From Clostridium cylindrosporum DSM 605 (lineage in GTDB: Bacteria > Bacillota > Clostridia > Clostridiales > Caloramatoraceae), in assembly GCF_001047375.1 (NCBI RefSeq), contig NZ_LFVU01000028.1, positions 62,001-126,000 on the forward strand: a stretch of DNA of 64,000 nt. Reading direction: 5' to 3'. The notes under the pieces were generated by a model, which was given only the letters and a program-made list of their open reading frames with translations, was not told the origin of the DNA and made no database searches. The position numbers and the translations under genes are program-made. This document shows, piece after piece, positions 36,945 to 45,736 of this stretch. The stretch's first letter is position 1. Each line of letters starts with the position of its first letter.

Positions 36945-37457
36945 TTAATATTTTAATCTTTTTAGTATCCTATCTTCAATAAAAATTATAAACTTAGTAA
37001 AAGCAAAGTCAAAAATATATAAAATTACCTGAAAAGATATAAATAATCCTATTGCTAAATAACTACTTTTAAATAGTGGTCCAAGATTTACTAAACCTGC
37101 ATAGATAAAGTATGCAAATATTAATAAAATATTAAAAACTGTATATTTAATTATATACTCTATAAGAGGTTTAAACCTTTCTGCTACTAACTTTACAAAT
37201 GGATAAATTCCAAAGATAATATATACTCCAATATATAATTTATTTGGTACAATTAAAAATCCCAAAGTAGCTGAGGCTAGATATACTATTACACCAGGCC
37301 TTATGCCTCCTTTAATATATGGAATTGACCCTAAAATTATAGATAGTGCCATAAAAAACATTTTATTAGTTATGATAATTGTACCTAAGTAAAGAAATAT
37401 AACTATCAAAGCTACAGATATCCCACCTAAGACTATGTCTTGTGACTTTACCCTCAT
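36945..37457 (-). CDS. Unrecognised five- to six-TM membrane protein
   Basis: 170-residue hydrophobic protein with about six segments, opening MRVKSQDIVLGGISVALIVI. The layout, size and GGIRPGVIVYLASATLG block (about 65) faintly recall small transporter S-components, but I cannot assign a family. The stop codon TAA of the J-domain gene forms part of its ribosome site AAGGAGG, which selects ATG 37457 over the frame opening at 37502. Last gene of the three-gene unit. Confidence 0.65.
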   Translation of the reverse strand: MRVKSQDIVLGGISVALIVIFLYLGTIIITNKMFFMALSIILGSIPYIKGGIRPGVIVYLASATLGFLIVPNKLYIGVYIIFGIYPFVKLVAERFKPLIEYIIKYTVFNILLIFAYFIYAGLVNLGPLFKSSYLAIGLFISFQVILYIFDFAFTKFIIFIEDRILKRLKY

Positions 37458-37468
37458 TTTTTTCCTCC

Positions 37469-38083
37469 TTAGCAGCAGGAAATTATATCTCCTCCGCAAC
37501 ATTCACAACAACTATCCGCACAGCATAAACACGTGCATGTGTCACAGCAACCCATTCCTGATGCTGATGTTCTCTTATAATGATTGTTTGCATAGCGATT
37601 ATTTGCATACTTTAAGTTATTAAGTGCTGCCCTATATTCTGCACTTGATGGTTCCATATTTGAGGCTGTACTAATATCTTCATATGCCTGTGAATACCAA
37701 CCTTTTTTCATGTTAATTACCCCTCGCAGATAAAACCATTCTGCATTTTTTATAGATATCCCTGCAAGTTCCCTTTCAGCCGCTGATAAATTATTAGTAT
37801 TAATATATTGTCTTACTCTTTGAAATACATATGTCCCCTCAGAGGTAGAACTATGTGAACTAGAATATCCTGAATAGGAACTTTCTGAGCTATTTGATGA
37901 ATTCTTTGTAAGCACATCATAGGCTTCATTTATTTCTCTCATTTTTTCCTGTGCTAAATCCTTTAACTCATTATTTGTATGTCTATCTGGGTGATATTTC
38001 TTTACAAGATCTCTATATGCTTTTTTTATTTCTTCTTGACTTGCACCTTGTTTAAGCCCTAATACTTCGTACGGATTTTTCAC
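37469..38083 (-). CDS. J-domain protein with TPR-like region and 12-cysteine tail
   Basis: 204 residues. The J domain (about 1-62) has NPYEVLGL, the HPD motif in KKYHPDRHT (about 32) and [15 protein letters not shown] Ser-rich linker (about 64-83) follows, then a helical TPR-like region (about 85-165). The last 28 residues hold 12 Cys as CC and CxC pairs ([13 protein letters not shown], then SCCECCGG and a terminal CC), suggesting metal or cluster binding. It is not DnaJ: the G/F region and zinc-finger CxxCxGxG repeats are absent. Start is GTG 38083, eight bases after AGGAGG, overlapping the upstream gene by 32 bases. Confidence 0.85.
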   Translation of the reverse strand: MKNPYEVLGLKQGASQEEIKKAYRDLVKKYHPDRHTNNELKDLAQEKMREINEAYDVLTKNSSNSSESSYSGYSSSHSSTSEGTYVFQRVRQYINTNNLSAAERELAGISIKNAEWFYLRGVINMKKGWYSQAYEDISTASNMEPSSAEYRAALNNLKYANNRYANNHYKRTSASGMGCCDTCTCLCCADSCCECCGGDIISCC

Positions 38084-38921
38084 TACAACATCCTCCTCTT
38101 AAAACCTTGGTAGTTTGTCTGTCGAGTCCAAGGTAAATTATGTTATCAAGTATATCTTTATTTTTCTTAATATCAATAAGGTCAAAGGCACTAGACGCCT
38201 CACTTAAACATCTTATAAGTGTAAATTCAATATTATCAATTATTCTACTTTTAAAAGATTTTACATCCTCACTTGTTTTGTAATTAAACCTATACAAAAG
38301 TGGATTATAATTTCCTTTTTTAACGTCCTTTTCAATATCATCAAATGCGTCTAAAATATAAATCCATTTACCAATGTTATATCCTAAAACCCTAAGTGGA
38401 GCCGAATTGCCATGAATATCGAAAATCTCCTCACAAATTTTAGCAAAGTCATGGGAAATTTCATCTAAGCTAGAACATTTTTCTCTTTCTAGTTTATGTG
38501 TATTTAGTAAGTAATTATCTATAGTTTTTATTTTACTCTCTATATCACTAGTTATGTTTTTTGAACTTATAATTTTAGAAAATATCAGAGAAACATAGCT
38601 CTTATCATCTTTAAAATTATCTATAAGCTTTCTATTACTTAGTATTATATTCATATGCGCTGCATATTCAATGTACTTATTAGTATTAACAATGTTAACC
38701 CTATTAAATTTATATGGACAAAACTTTTTATATGTAATATCAGTATCTAAGTATATTGAAGATAATAAAAGGGATAAAAAGGTCATATCATAGGTTAATG
38801 TTACCTTTGATATGTAGGATTTCTTCCCAATCTCATTACATAATCCACAATAATATGATCTAAATACTTCAAACTCTCTTATTCTTAACTCATCTTTTAA
38901 TGGTACTACATATCCAAACAT
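38052..38921 (-). CDS. DUF5685-type helical protein
   Basis: 289-residue, mainly helical protein that I assign to the DUF5685 family from [20 protein letters not shown] and the [12 protein letters not shown] block (about 24-35). In the middle, [19 protein letters not shown] (about 212) has a D-x3-D-x3-D layout (DAFDDIEKD) in a helical context like that of prenyl-transferring enzymes; this is only a resemblance. The C-terminus has GGCC. ATG 38921 is preceded by GGAAGGGAAG, and the upstream ATG at 38939 is rejected. It overlaps the J-domain gene, so the two are translationally coupled. Confidence 0.75.
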   Translation of the reverse strand: MFGYVVPLKDELRIREFEVFRSYYCGLCNEIGKKSYISKVTLTYDMTFLSLLLSSIYLDTDITYKKFCPYKFNRVNIVNTNKYIEYAAHMNIILSNRKLIDNFKDDKSYVSLIFSKIISSKNITSDIESKIKTIDNYLLNTHKLEREKCSSLDEISHDFAKICEEIFDIHGNSAPLRVLGYNIGKWIYILDAFDDIEKDVKKGNYNPLLYRFNYKTSEDVKSFKSRIIDNIEFTLIRCLSEASSAFDLIDIKKNKDILDNIIYLGLDRQTTKVLRGGCCSEKSVRSIRA

Positions 38922-39026
38922 CTTTATCTTCCCTTCCAACCATATAGATATTTTAACATATTAGGCTATAATATAAAGTGAAACTTTTATACTAAGTTAA
39001 TTTACGAATAAAGGAAGGATAATTTT

Positions 39027-39557
39027 ATGAGTGAAATTGAAGTTAAAGTTATAGGAATTGATTGTAATGATTTAAAGGATAAAGTTAAGTCTTTAGGTGG
39101 TACTTTAGTAAAAAAAGAATTCCAGGAAAATTATATTTTTTCACTTCCAAGTGAATTAAATTCAACTGGATACATTAGAATACGTGTAACTAAAGATTAC
39201 TTACATAACAATAACAAAACTCTTTTGTGTATAAAAAAGGTTATTTCTCAAGAAAAGGTGAGAAAAATGGATGAGAGAGAATTTGAAGTAGACAATTTTG
39301 ATGAAGCATTCGGCTTTTTATCAGCACTTAACATAGAGTTTTTGTCTAAGGAAAATAAATCTAGGGAAAGCTATAAACTAAATAACTCACTTATCGAATT
39401 TGATAAGTGGGATGATGAAGTTTTCCCATATCCATATGCTGAAATAGAATCTGAAGATGAAGAAGAACTTAATAATATAGTATCTCTTCTTAACATACCA
39501 ACAGATAAAGTTACATCAAAGGGACTACTTCAAATAAAGAAAGAAATGGGGCTATAG
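39027..39557 (+). CDS. CYTH domain protein (CyaB-like)
   Basis: 176-residue CYTH-fold protein with the defining EIEVKV (ExExK-type) motif at residue 3, then RIRV and CIKK beta strands with Arg/Lys, and EIESEDEEEL near the C-terminus. Family members hydrolyse triphosphates or act as class IV adenylate cyclases; activity here is not known. GGAAGG precedes ATG 39027. It is divergent from the DUF5685 unit. Confidence 0.85.
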   Translation: MSEIEVKVIGIDCNDLKDKVKSLGGTLVKKEFQENYIFSLPSELNSTGYIRIRVTKDYLHNNNKTLLCIKKVISQEKVRKMDEREFEVDNFDEAFGFLSALNIEFLSKENKSRESYKLNNSLIEFDKWDDEVFPYPYAEIESEDEEELNNIVSLLNIPTDKVTSKGLLQIKKEMGL

Positions 39558-39575
39558 TCAATTAATTTTTAATTT

Positions 39576-39620
39576 AAAGAGCTTAAAATTATATTTTTAT
39601 TTATAAGCTCTTTAAATATC
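39576..39620 (+). terminator. Terminator after the CYTH gene
   Basis: AAAGAGCTTA and TAAGCTCTTT form a stem around an AT-rich loop just past the stop; the T run is weak. Confidence 0.6.
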
Positions 39621-39644
39621 TTAAGTATCCTAATAATTTATTAT

Positions 39645-39683
39645 AAAAAAAATGCTGTTAATATAAACTAACAACATTTTAAA
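39645..39683 (-). terminator. Terminator after the HMA-like gene
   Basis: AAAATGTTGTTAG pairs with TTAACAGCATTTT, followed by a long T run on the minus strand. Confidence 0.75.
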
Positions 39684-39690
39684 ATTAATA

Positions 39691-39903
39691 TTATAACAAA
39701 CTAATTTCATATCCTGATTTTTTAACTTCATTTGAAATACTTTCTACAACACTATCTTTATTTTCACAAAACACTCCAACTATACTCTTTTCATAATCCG
39801 TATTAACATTTTTAACACCATTAACACCTTCAATAATATTAGAAACTCTGCGAGCAGAGGATAAGCTATGCATTGATGGTATATTAAAGAAACACTGCAT
39901 CAT
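39691..39903 (-). CDS. HMA-fold protein lacking the CxxC metal site
   Basis: 70-residue protein with the heavy-metal-associated (HMA) pattern: strand, SARRVSNIIEGVNGVKNVNTD-type helix and strands, and a C-terminal VKKSGYEISLL. Where copper chaperones have MxCxxC, this one reads MHSLSS, so both metal-binding cysteines are Ser. It may be a non-metal-binding interaction module. GGAG eight bases ahead selects ATG 39903 over the frame opening at 39936. It lies 39 bases behind the metallophosphoesterase gene. Confidence 0.7.
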   Translation of the reverse strand: MMQCFFNIPSMHSLSSARRVSNIIEGVNGVKNVNTDYEKSIVGVFCENKDSVVESISNEVKKSGYEISLL

Positions 39904-39942
39904 TCTAATCACTCCTTTAGTGAATAGTCTTTGCATATTTAA

Positions 39943-40620
39943 TTATAGTATCCTTATAGGATCGAAATTTATAATGTCAGCAGAGGTGCATTTATACTCT
40001 ATTTCATTATAAATCCCATTAAAACAAATATTTTTAGAGGAACTATGAATATGTCCATAGATAACCTTCTCAACTTTATATTTTTCAAGTATATCTAAGA
40101 ATTCTTTACACTTATTATATTTAGTAATAGGGGGATAATGCATCATAACAATCTTTTTATTTATACCTTCTTTAACTGCACTTTCAAGAGACATTTCAAG
40201 TCGTAGTAATTCCCTTTTATATACTGCCTCATTATGTTCTTCACCATCAAGTGAAATCCACCCCCTTGTTCCACAAATAGCATAATCTTGCCACTTATAA
40301 TGTGTATTTTGAATAAAGTAAATATCCTCATATAATGAGTTTAATTTTGAAATTGAAGCCCACCAGTAATCATGATTACCTTTTATTATTGTTTTTTTGC
40401 CAGGTAGTCTATGAATAAATTCAAGGTCCTTTAATGCTTCATCTATTTTCATTCCCCAAGAAATGTCTCCTGCAATTAATACTAAATCATTATCTGTAAT
40501 TTTATCCCTCCAATTTTTTTCAATTTTAATGTAATGATCTTCCCATAGTTCCCCAAATACTCCCATTGGTTTATTACTATCAAAGGAAAGATGTAGATCT
40601 GATATTCCATATATTTTCAA
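39943..40620 (-). CDS. Calcineurin-like metallophosphoesterase
   Basis: 225-residue phosphoesterase with all five metal blocks: YGISDLHLS, LIAGDISWG (about 47), IKGNHDYWW (about 77), MMHYPP (about 160) and YGHIHSS (about 188). Substrate unknown. The GTG at 40629 lies in the ribosome site AGGAAG; TTG 40620, eight bases after it, is preferred. It is probably co-transcribed with the HMA-like gene behind it. Confidence 0.85.
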   Translation of the reverse strand: MKIYGISDLHLSFDSNKPMGVFGELWEDHYIKIEKNWRDKITDNDLVLIAGDISWGMKIDEALKDLEFIHRLPGKKTIIKGNHDYWWASISKLNSLYEDIYFIQNTHYKWQDYAICGTRGWISLDGEEHNEAVYKRELLRLEMSLESAVKEGINKKIVMMHYPPITKYNKCKEFLDILEKYKVEKVIYGHIHSSSKNICFNGIYNEIEYKCTSADIINFDPIRIL

Positions 40621-40698
40621 GTTAATCACTTCCTAATTCTATTATGTACTCTATTTATTTTATAATATTTTAGGCGATAATTTAATAGGTGATATATT

Positions 40699-42504
40699 AT
40701 GTATATAAAAAATATTAGTCAAATTTTAAATTTAAAAGGTGAAGATAAACAAAACCTATCAAAGGGAAGTTTAATATCCGCAAAAGTTCTCTCATTATCA
40801 GAGGGTAAAGGGGTAGTTCAGCTTCAAAATGGAGTAATATTACCTTCAATCTTTTTAATAGATGACAGTGTTGAGGAAAATAAAAGCTATAGATTTAAAG
40901 TCAAAGAATATACTAATGATAAAATTATTCTAGAAATATTAAATAAAGAAGGTAGTAATAACGCTAAAAAAAGTGATATAGGTATTATACTTGAAAAACT
41001 AAATATTTCAAAAAGTGAAGGTCAAGAAATCATATCTAAACTAATTAAGTATAATATTCCAGCTACTAATGAAAATATACTAAACCTTCATAATAACTTT
41101 AACTTTTTAAAGGAATTACGTGGTCTTAGTAATGCTGATTTAATTAATTTGATCAATGGTCTAACTGGCAAGGTCATAGATGAAAACAGCAAAGAATTTT
41201 TAGCACTTAAAAATGCTATAAATCTTTTAGATAATGTTGATTTAGATTTCTTAACTTTTTTAGAGCAAAACAAAATACCTGCAACACTTGAAAACATCTT
41301 AAAAGTTAATGACTTTTTTAAAAATCCTATGTTACTAAATGATTTCATAGAAAATGTTCAAAGTCTAGATATTAATAAATTAACTTGTAATTTAGATATA
41401 AATTTCTTAGATGACTCAACAGTAGAAAATCTTTGTGATCAACTAAAAGTAACTAAGGAAAACTTAGGTGATATTTTGAAGTTCTTAAAGGATAATAGTA
41501 TAGATATAAATAATATTACTAAACAGGATCTATTAAATATACAGACCTTAATACCAAAGGAAAACTCAAGTTTTTCTAAATCCTTTGAACCATTTATTAA
41601 TTCATTAAAAAATTTAATACTTTTAAACGAACTTTCTTTAAAGGATGATTCATTAAGTGAAAACATATCAAAATCTATAAAAAATTCCATTGGCATAGAT
41701 ATTGATAAAAGTGTTATTAAGGACGTTTCTCTAGCAATTAGAGAGAACCCTTCATTTTCGGCTTCAATAAAATCATCACTACCTGAATCATCGGACTTTT
41801 TAAGATTATGTCAAAACATTACTAAAAATCCATCACTCAAAGAAAATTCTCCCGAGGTATTAATTTTAAAAGAATTTTCAAAGGGAAGTTTAGATGAAAT
41901 ATTAAATATAAAATACTCAAAAGCTGATAAGTTCGAATCCTTATTGTTAAAATCCTTTACCTTAGATACAGCTTCCTCAAAGGATATATTAAGTGGAAGA
42001 TTATCTTCTATGAATCTTAGTCTTTCAACAATAAAGGATAGTCCAGAAGTTATATCAAAACTATCTCCTCAGTTATTAAATCTTTTAGGAGATAATCTTG
42101 ATGTTAATAAATATTTAAACAATAATTATACTATGTTTAATTTTAATTTCTATACAAATGAAAATCTATATAAAAACAATATAATAATAAAAAATAAATA
42201 CTCTTCAAAGTATATAGACATAAATGATGTAAAACTATATATTTCAGTTGAAACTAAAAACATGGGTCTTATTGAAGGATATGTTTCTAAAAAATTTAAT
42301 GATATTATTTTGAACTTGAAAGTAAATAAGGATTATATTACTCAAATAAAACAAAATATAAAGAAACTTGAAACAAAAATTATTAATATGGGATACAATG
42401 TAGTAAACATATCTATCGAGCCTTCTTCCGCACCTGCAACACTTGTAGGTCTTTCAGACTTTTTTAGTGAGGGAGTTTATTCTGATTTGGATGTGAGAGT
42501 ATGA
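40699..42504 (+). CDS. YlqG-like protein with FliK-like C-terminus
   Basis: 601-residue, Asn/Lys/Ser-rich protein. An N-terminal beta-rich stretch (KGSLISAKVLSLSEGKG) leads to a long helical, low-complexity middle, and a C-terminal domain (about 490-600) resembles the flagellar hook-length protein FliK (LNLKVNKDYITQIKQNIKKL, ending with SPAT-like APATLVG). With the next gene it matches the ylqG-ylqH pair of Bacillus subtilis. It may contribute to type III export control, but no flagellar genes are in the window. ATG 40699 has AGGTG; ends with an ATGA overlap. Confidence 0.7.
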   Translation: MYIKNISQILNLKGEDKQNLSKGSLISAKVLSLSEGKGVVQLQNGVILPSIFLIDDSVEENKSYRFKVKEYTNDKIILEILNKEGSNNAKKSDIGIILEKLNISKSEGQEIISKLIKYNIPATNENILNLHNNFNFLKELRGLSNADLINLINGLTGKVIDENSKEFLALKNAINLLDNVDLDFLTFLEQNKIPATLENILKVNDFFKNPMLLNDFIENVQSLDINKLTCNLDINFLDDSTVENLCDQLKVTKENLGDILKFLKDNSIDINNITKQDLLNIQTLIPKENSSFSKSFEPFINSLKNLILLNELSLKDDSLSENISKSIKNSIGIDIDKSVIKDVSLAIRENPSFSASIKSSLPESSDFLRLCQNITKNPSLKENSPEVLILKEFSKGSLDEILNIKYSKADKFESLLLKSFTLDTASSKDILSGRLSSMNLSLSTIKDSPEVISKLSPQLLNLLGDNLDVNKYLNNNYTMFNFNFYTNENLYKNNIIIKNKYSSKYIDINDVKLYISVETKNMGLIEGYVSKKFNDIILNLKVNKDYITQIKQNIKKLETKIINMGYNVVNISIEPSSAPATLVGLSDFFSEGVYSDLDVRV

Positions 42505-42752
42505 AAAGAAAAAGTGCAGCTGCAATTAAGTATGAAAAAGGACTTTCAGCACCGGTTGTTACAGCTTTAGGATTTGGACATGTTGCTGAGAAAATAATCA
42601 ACGCTGCAATTGATTCTGATGTTCCTATTATTGAGAATGAAGACCTTGTTTCAAGCCTATCATCAGTTTCAGTTGGAGACAATATTCCTAAGGAATTATA
42701 TGAAATAGTTGCTGAAATAATAGCCTATGTATATAGTCTTGATAAAAAATAA
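42501..42752 (+). CDS. FlhB C-terminal-domain homologue (YlqH-like)
   Basis: 83-residue stand-alone copy of the cytoplasmic FlhB/EscU export-switch domain: AAAIKYEKGLSAPVVTALG, then VAEKIINAAIDSDVPIIENEDLVSSL and VPxxLYxxVAEIIAYVY. It lacks the autocleaving NPTH motif and the membrane helices, matching the cleaved fragment. ATG overlaps the preceding gene's TGA. Start is decided by that overlap. Confidence 0.85.
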   Translation: MKRKSAAAIKYEKGLSAPVVTALGFGHVAEKIINAAIDSDVPIIENEDLVSSLSSVSVGDNIPKELYEIVAEIIAYVYSLDKK

Positions 42753-42788
42753 TTGTAATTAATATTTCTGTAGGAAGGTGACTTAAAA

Positions 42789-43499
42789 ATGACTATGCAA
42801 TTAAATACAGATTTTAAATATGAAGATTTCTTATATGATAAAACCTATACTTGTCCTTGTTGTAATACTACATTTAAAAGTAAAACAGTAAAAACAGGAA
42901 AAATACGTATAGTATCAAAGGATAGTGACCTTTTTCAACATTGCGAACCAATTAACCCAATACTATATGATGTGGTTTTGTGTAATAAATGTGGCTATGC
43001 TTCAATGGCCAAGGTATTTGAAAAAAAACTTTATAAAGATGAAGTCAAGGCGATTATAACTAAGATTACCCCTTCATTTAAGCCAAGAGAATATCCTAAT
43101 ATTTATGATGTGAATACCGGGATAGAAAGACTAAAGCTATCACTTGTAAGCTCAATGGTTAAAGGGGCTAAAGCAAGTGAGAAGGCATATACTTGCATAA
43201 AAATAGCATGGCTTTATAGACTTCTTGGGGACAAAGAGCACGAAGATATCTTTATTGAAAATGCTTATAACGGTTTTAGTGAAGCCTTCAGTAAGGAAGA
43301 TGCTCCTATACTTGGTATGGATTACAACACTATTGTGTACCTTGTAGCAGAGCTTGCAAGAAAAACAAATAGAACTGATGAAGCACTGAAGCTATTTGGA
43401 AAACTTATTACGAATCCTAGTACTCCATCGCGAATAAAAGAAATAGCCCGTGAACAAAGACAGTTAATAACAAGTGAAGACATTGAACAACTTGATTAA
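42789..43499 (+). CDS. DUF2225 family protein
   Basis: 236-residue protein of DUF2225. An N-terminal zinc-ribbon-like pair, CPCC (about residue 22) and CNKCGY (about 65), precedes a helical TPR-like region (about 110-225) with KAYTCIKIAWLYRLLGD. Function unknown; typical of clostridia. ATG 42789 follows AAGGTG. It lies 36 bases behind the FlhB-like gene on the same strand. Confidence 0.82.
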   Translation: MTMQLNTDFKYEDFLYDKTYTCPCCNTTFKSKTVKTGKIRIVSKDSDLFQHCEPINPILYDVVLCNKCGYASMAKVFEKKLYKDEVKAIITKITPSFKPREYPNIYDVNTGIERLKLSLVSSMVKGAKASEKAYTCIKIAWLYRLLGDKEHEDIFIENAYNGFSEAFSKEDAPILGMDYNTIVYLVAELARKTNRTDEALKLFGKLITNPSTPSRIKEIAREQRQLITSEDIEQLD

Positions 43500-43516
43500 A
43501 AGATGCTTTTATAATA

Positions 43517-43553
43517 AAGAACCTATAGATTTTAATTCTATAGGTTCTTTAAA
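43517..43553. terminator. Bidirectional terminator
   Basis: AAGAACCTATAGA pairs with TCTATAGGTTCTT between convergent genes. Confidence 0.85.
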
Positions 43554-43554
43554 T

Positions 43555-44721
43555 TTAATCTTCATAAACATCTATATATGTCTCAAGGGATGGATATATG
43601 CTAAACATTTCTCTAAGCTTCATATACTCATCTAAGGCTTTTTCATTTTTATCTGAAACCTTATATGCTCTAATTAAAATGTTTTTTGGTGTTTCAAGTG
43701 GTGATATGTACTCTACTACCGAAACCTTATACCCCTGACTTTCAAGTAATAAAGATCTAACCCCATCTGTTAATATATCTGCAAATTTAGTCTTAAATAT
43801 ACCGTGCTTTAGTATGCTATCAAATTCTTTAAATCTATATTGAGATAAAAGTTCTTTATGACAACATGGTACACACATAATAGCCTTCGACTTTAATCTT
43901 ACACCTAAACCTAAGGCCATATCAGTTGCAGTATCACAAGCATGTAGGCTAAGTACTATATCAACTCTTCTACTTGGTTCATAAAAGTTAATATCGTCTG
44001 CTATAAATTCCATATTCTTATATCCTAATTTCTTTGCTATTTTCTTAGATGATTCTATGACTTCTTCGGATCTATCAACCCCAATAAAATAACAATTTTT
44101 CTTTTTCTTTTCTTTAATATAATAATTAAGAACAAATGTTAGATAAGATTTTCCACAACCACAATCAAGTATTGTAACAGTTTCTGTACCCTTTGAAACC
44201 TCATCTATCATTGAATCAATAAGCTCAACAAAATGATCTATCTGATTATACTTTCTAATCATATCATTTTTTACTTTTCCCTCTTTGGTAAGTACACCAA
44301 TTTCTCTTAATAGATCATCTGCTTCTCCTATTTTTATAAGATAATTTCTTTTTAAAACTTGAGATGTATTAAACACACTTTTATCTTCTTTCTTTTCTAA
44401 TTTATCAAGTTTTTTAGTTTTTACTTCCTTTGCATCCGCAGTAACTACAACTGCACTTCCTCTCTCTTCTAAAACGAACTCTAAAGAATCATAGTTTAAT
44501 GCTTCCTTAGATATATAATCTGGTAAATTTCCTATTGTAATATCTTCTTCCTTGCCATTAAATATTACTGCTTTTTTGTCTAAAAGATACTCTCCTTCTA
44601 TCTTCTTAAGGCCAGTTACAAATGTAAACTTTACCTGTCTAATATAATCTATATTTTCTTCTATTCTTCCTGAAAGTCCCCAAAGAACTAACTTTAACTT
44701 ATCGCAAATTCCTTTATTCAA
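43555..44721 (-). CDS. SAM-dependent methyltransferase, GSTCD-like
   Basis: 388-residue class I methyltransferase. The SAM loop is ILDCGCGKSYLTF (about residue 185) and the acidic loop FIGVDRS follows (about 212). HACDTATDMALGLG and MCVPCCHKE (about 262-290) match the glutathione-S-transferase C-terminal-domain-like methyltransferase type. Target unknown. The frame opens at 44757, but AAGGGAG lies eight bases ahead of TTG 44721, which is taken as start. Confidence 0.85.
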   Translation of the reverse strand: MNKGICDKLKLVLWGLSGRIEENIDYIRQVKFTFVTGLKKIEGEYLLDKKAVIFNGKEEDITIGNLPDYISKEALNYDSLEFVLEERGSAVVVTADAKEVKTKKLDKLEKKEDKSVFNTSQVLKRNYLIKIGEADDLLREIGVLTKEGKVKNDMIRKYNQIDHFVELIDSMIDEVSKGTETVTILDCGCGKSYLTFVLNYYIKEKKKKNCYFIGVDRSEEVIESSKKIAKKLGYKNMEFIADDINFYEPSRRVDIVLSLHACDTATDMALGLGVRLKSKAIMCVPCCHKELLSQYRFKEFDSILKHGIFKTKFADILTDGVRSLLLESQGYKVSVVEYISPLETPKNILIRAYKVSDKNEKALDEYMKLREMFSIYPSLETYIDVYED

Positions 44722-44870
44722 AATAAAAACTCCCTTCAATATGAAACAACTTACCAAAACATTATATATTTAAAAGAATCATTATTCAAATACCTTGTAT
44801 AAAATAATTTAAAAGTTTACCTTTTTAATGTAAAATAATATTAAAACTTATAATAAAGTGAGGTAATATT

Positions 44871-45173
44871 ATGATTAGACATACGGTTATGTGGAAACTT
44901 AAGGACAGTGCACTTGATGCATCTAAAATTGAAAATGCAACTAAACTTAAAAATATGCTTGAGAATTTAAAGCATGACATTAAAGAAATTGTTTCTATTG
45001 AAGTTGGAATTGATTCTACAGATAATGATGATAACTATGATGTTGTTCTTTATTCTGAATTTGAAACATTAGATGACTTAAATACATATCAAAACCATCC
45101 TAAACATGTTGAAGTAGGTAAGTTTGTTGCCCAAATTAGAGAAAGTAGAGTTTGTGTTGATCATATAATCTAA
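44871..45173 (+). CDS. Dabb family (stress-responsive A/B barrel) protein
   Basis: 100-residue protein with the ferredoxin-like Dabb fold: MIRHTVMWKLKD at the start, VGIDS and YDVVLYSEFETLDDLNTYQNHPKH (about 62-85). Members are stress-induced or act in polyketide metabolism; none of those genes is near. GAGG precedes ATG 44871. Single-gene unit. Confidence 0.88.
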   Translation: MIRHTVMWKLKDSALDASKIENATKLKNMLENLKHDIKEIVSIEVGIDSTDNDDNYDVVLYSEFETLDDLNTYQNHPKHVEVGKFVAQIRESRVCVDHII

Positions 45174-45174
45174 T

Positions 45175-45212
45175 AAAAAATGATGAAGCCGTTTTTAGCT
45201 TCATCATTTTTC
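45175..45212. terminator. Bidirectional terminator
   Basis: AAAAATGATGAAGC pairs with GCTTCATCATTTTT between convergent genes. Confidence 0.88.
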
Positions 45213-45214
45213 TA

Positions 45215-45619
45215 TTAATCTATTTTTTCAATATCTAAACTATCTACATAATCTTTATTTTCCCTATCTAATCCAAATAAAATTTTCACACTATTTTTAG
45301 ATGATAAAACATCTACTTCTTTTAGAAAATCACTAATTTCATCTTCTCCAATTATGTTAGATATATTATCTATTAATATTATCTCTACCGCCTTATTTTC
45401 AATTACAAGCTGTTCTATTATTGCTTTTAAAATGCTTGAATTTATTATTTCAATTTCTGATAAATCTAAAAACTTTATTGCATCTTTTAAATATTCTTTT
45501 GGCTCTAAAGAATTACTTATATATATAATATCTCCCTTTGAAGACTTTAAAAGCTCATTTGCTAGGTCGATAACTTTTTTTGTTTTTCCAAAATCTAAGT
45601 TTGAATTACTTTTCACCAT
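45215..45619 (-). CDS. Small protein resembling a degenerate P-loop ATPase
   Basis: 134 residues, not assigned to a family. NLDFGKTKKVIDLANELL near the N-terminus keeps the GKT of a Walker A loop but lacks its leading Gly, and VEIILIDNIS (about 78) looks like Walker B. GGGAG eight bases ahead selects ATG 45619 over the frame opening at 45628. It stands between convergent terminators. It may bind no nucleotide. Confidence 0.65.
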   Translation of the reverse strand: MVKSNSNLDFGKTKKVIDLANELLKSSKGDIIYISNSLEPKEYLKDAIKFLDLSEIEIINSSILKAIIEQLVIENKAVEIILIDNISNIIGEDEISDFLKEVDVLSSKNSVKILFGLDRENKDYVDSLDIEKID

Positions 45620-45690
45620 TATAATCACTCCCTAATATAAAAATCATTGTATAATACTACTACATCAATGGTAATAATATGCCTAAAATT

Positions 45691-45723
45691 TAAATAAAAA
45701 AGAGAGTCAAAGACTCTCTTTAT
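45691..45723 (-). terminator. Terminator after the Usp-like gene
   Basis: AGAGAGTC and GACTCTCT form a stem around AAA with a T6 run on the minus strand. Confidence 0.8.
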
Positions 45724-45736
45724 ATATGCTAATATA

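Noticed and set aside
37469-38083. Calling the J-domain protein DnaJ
   Set aside because: No Gly/Phe region, no CxxCxGxG repeats and no DnaJ C-terminal domains; only the J domain is shared.
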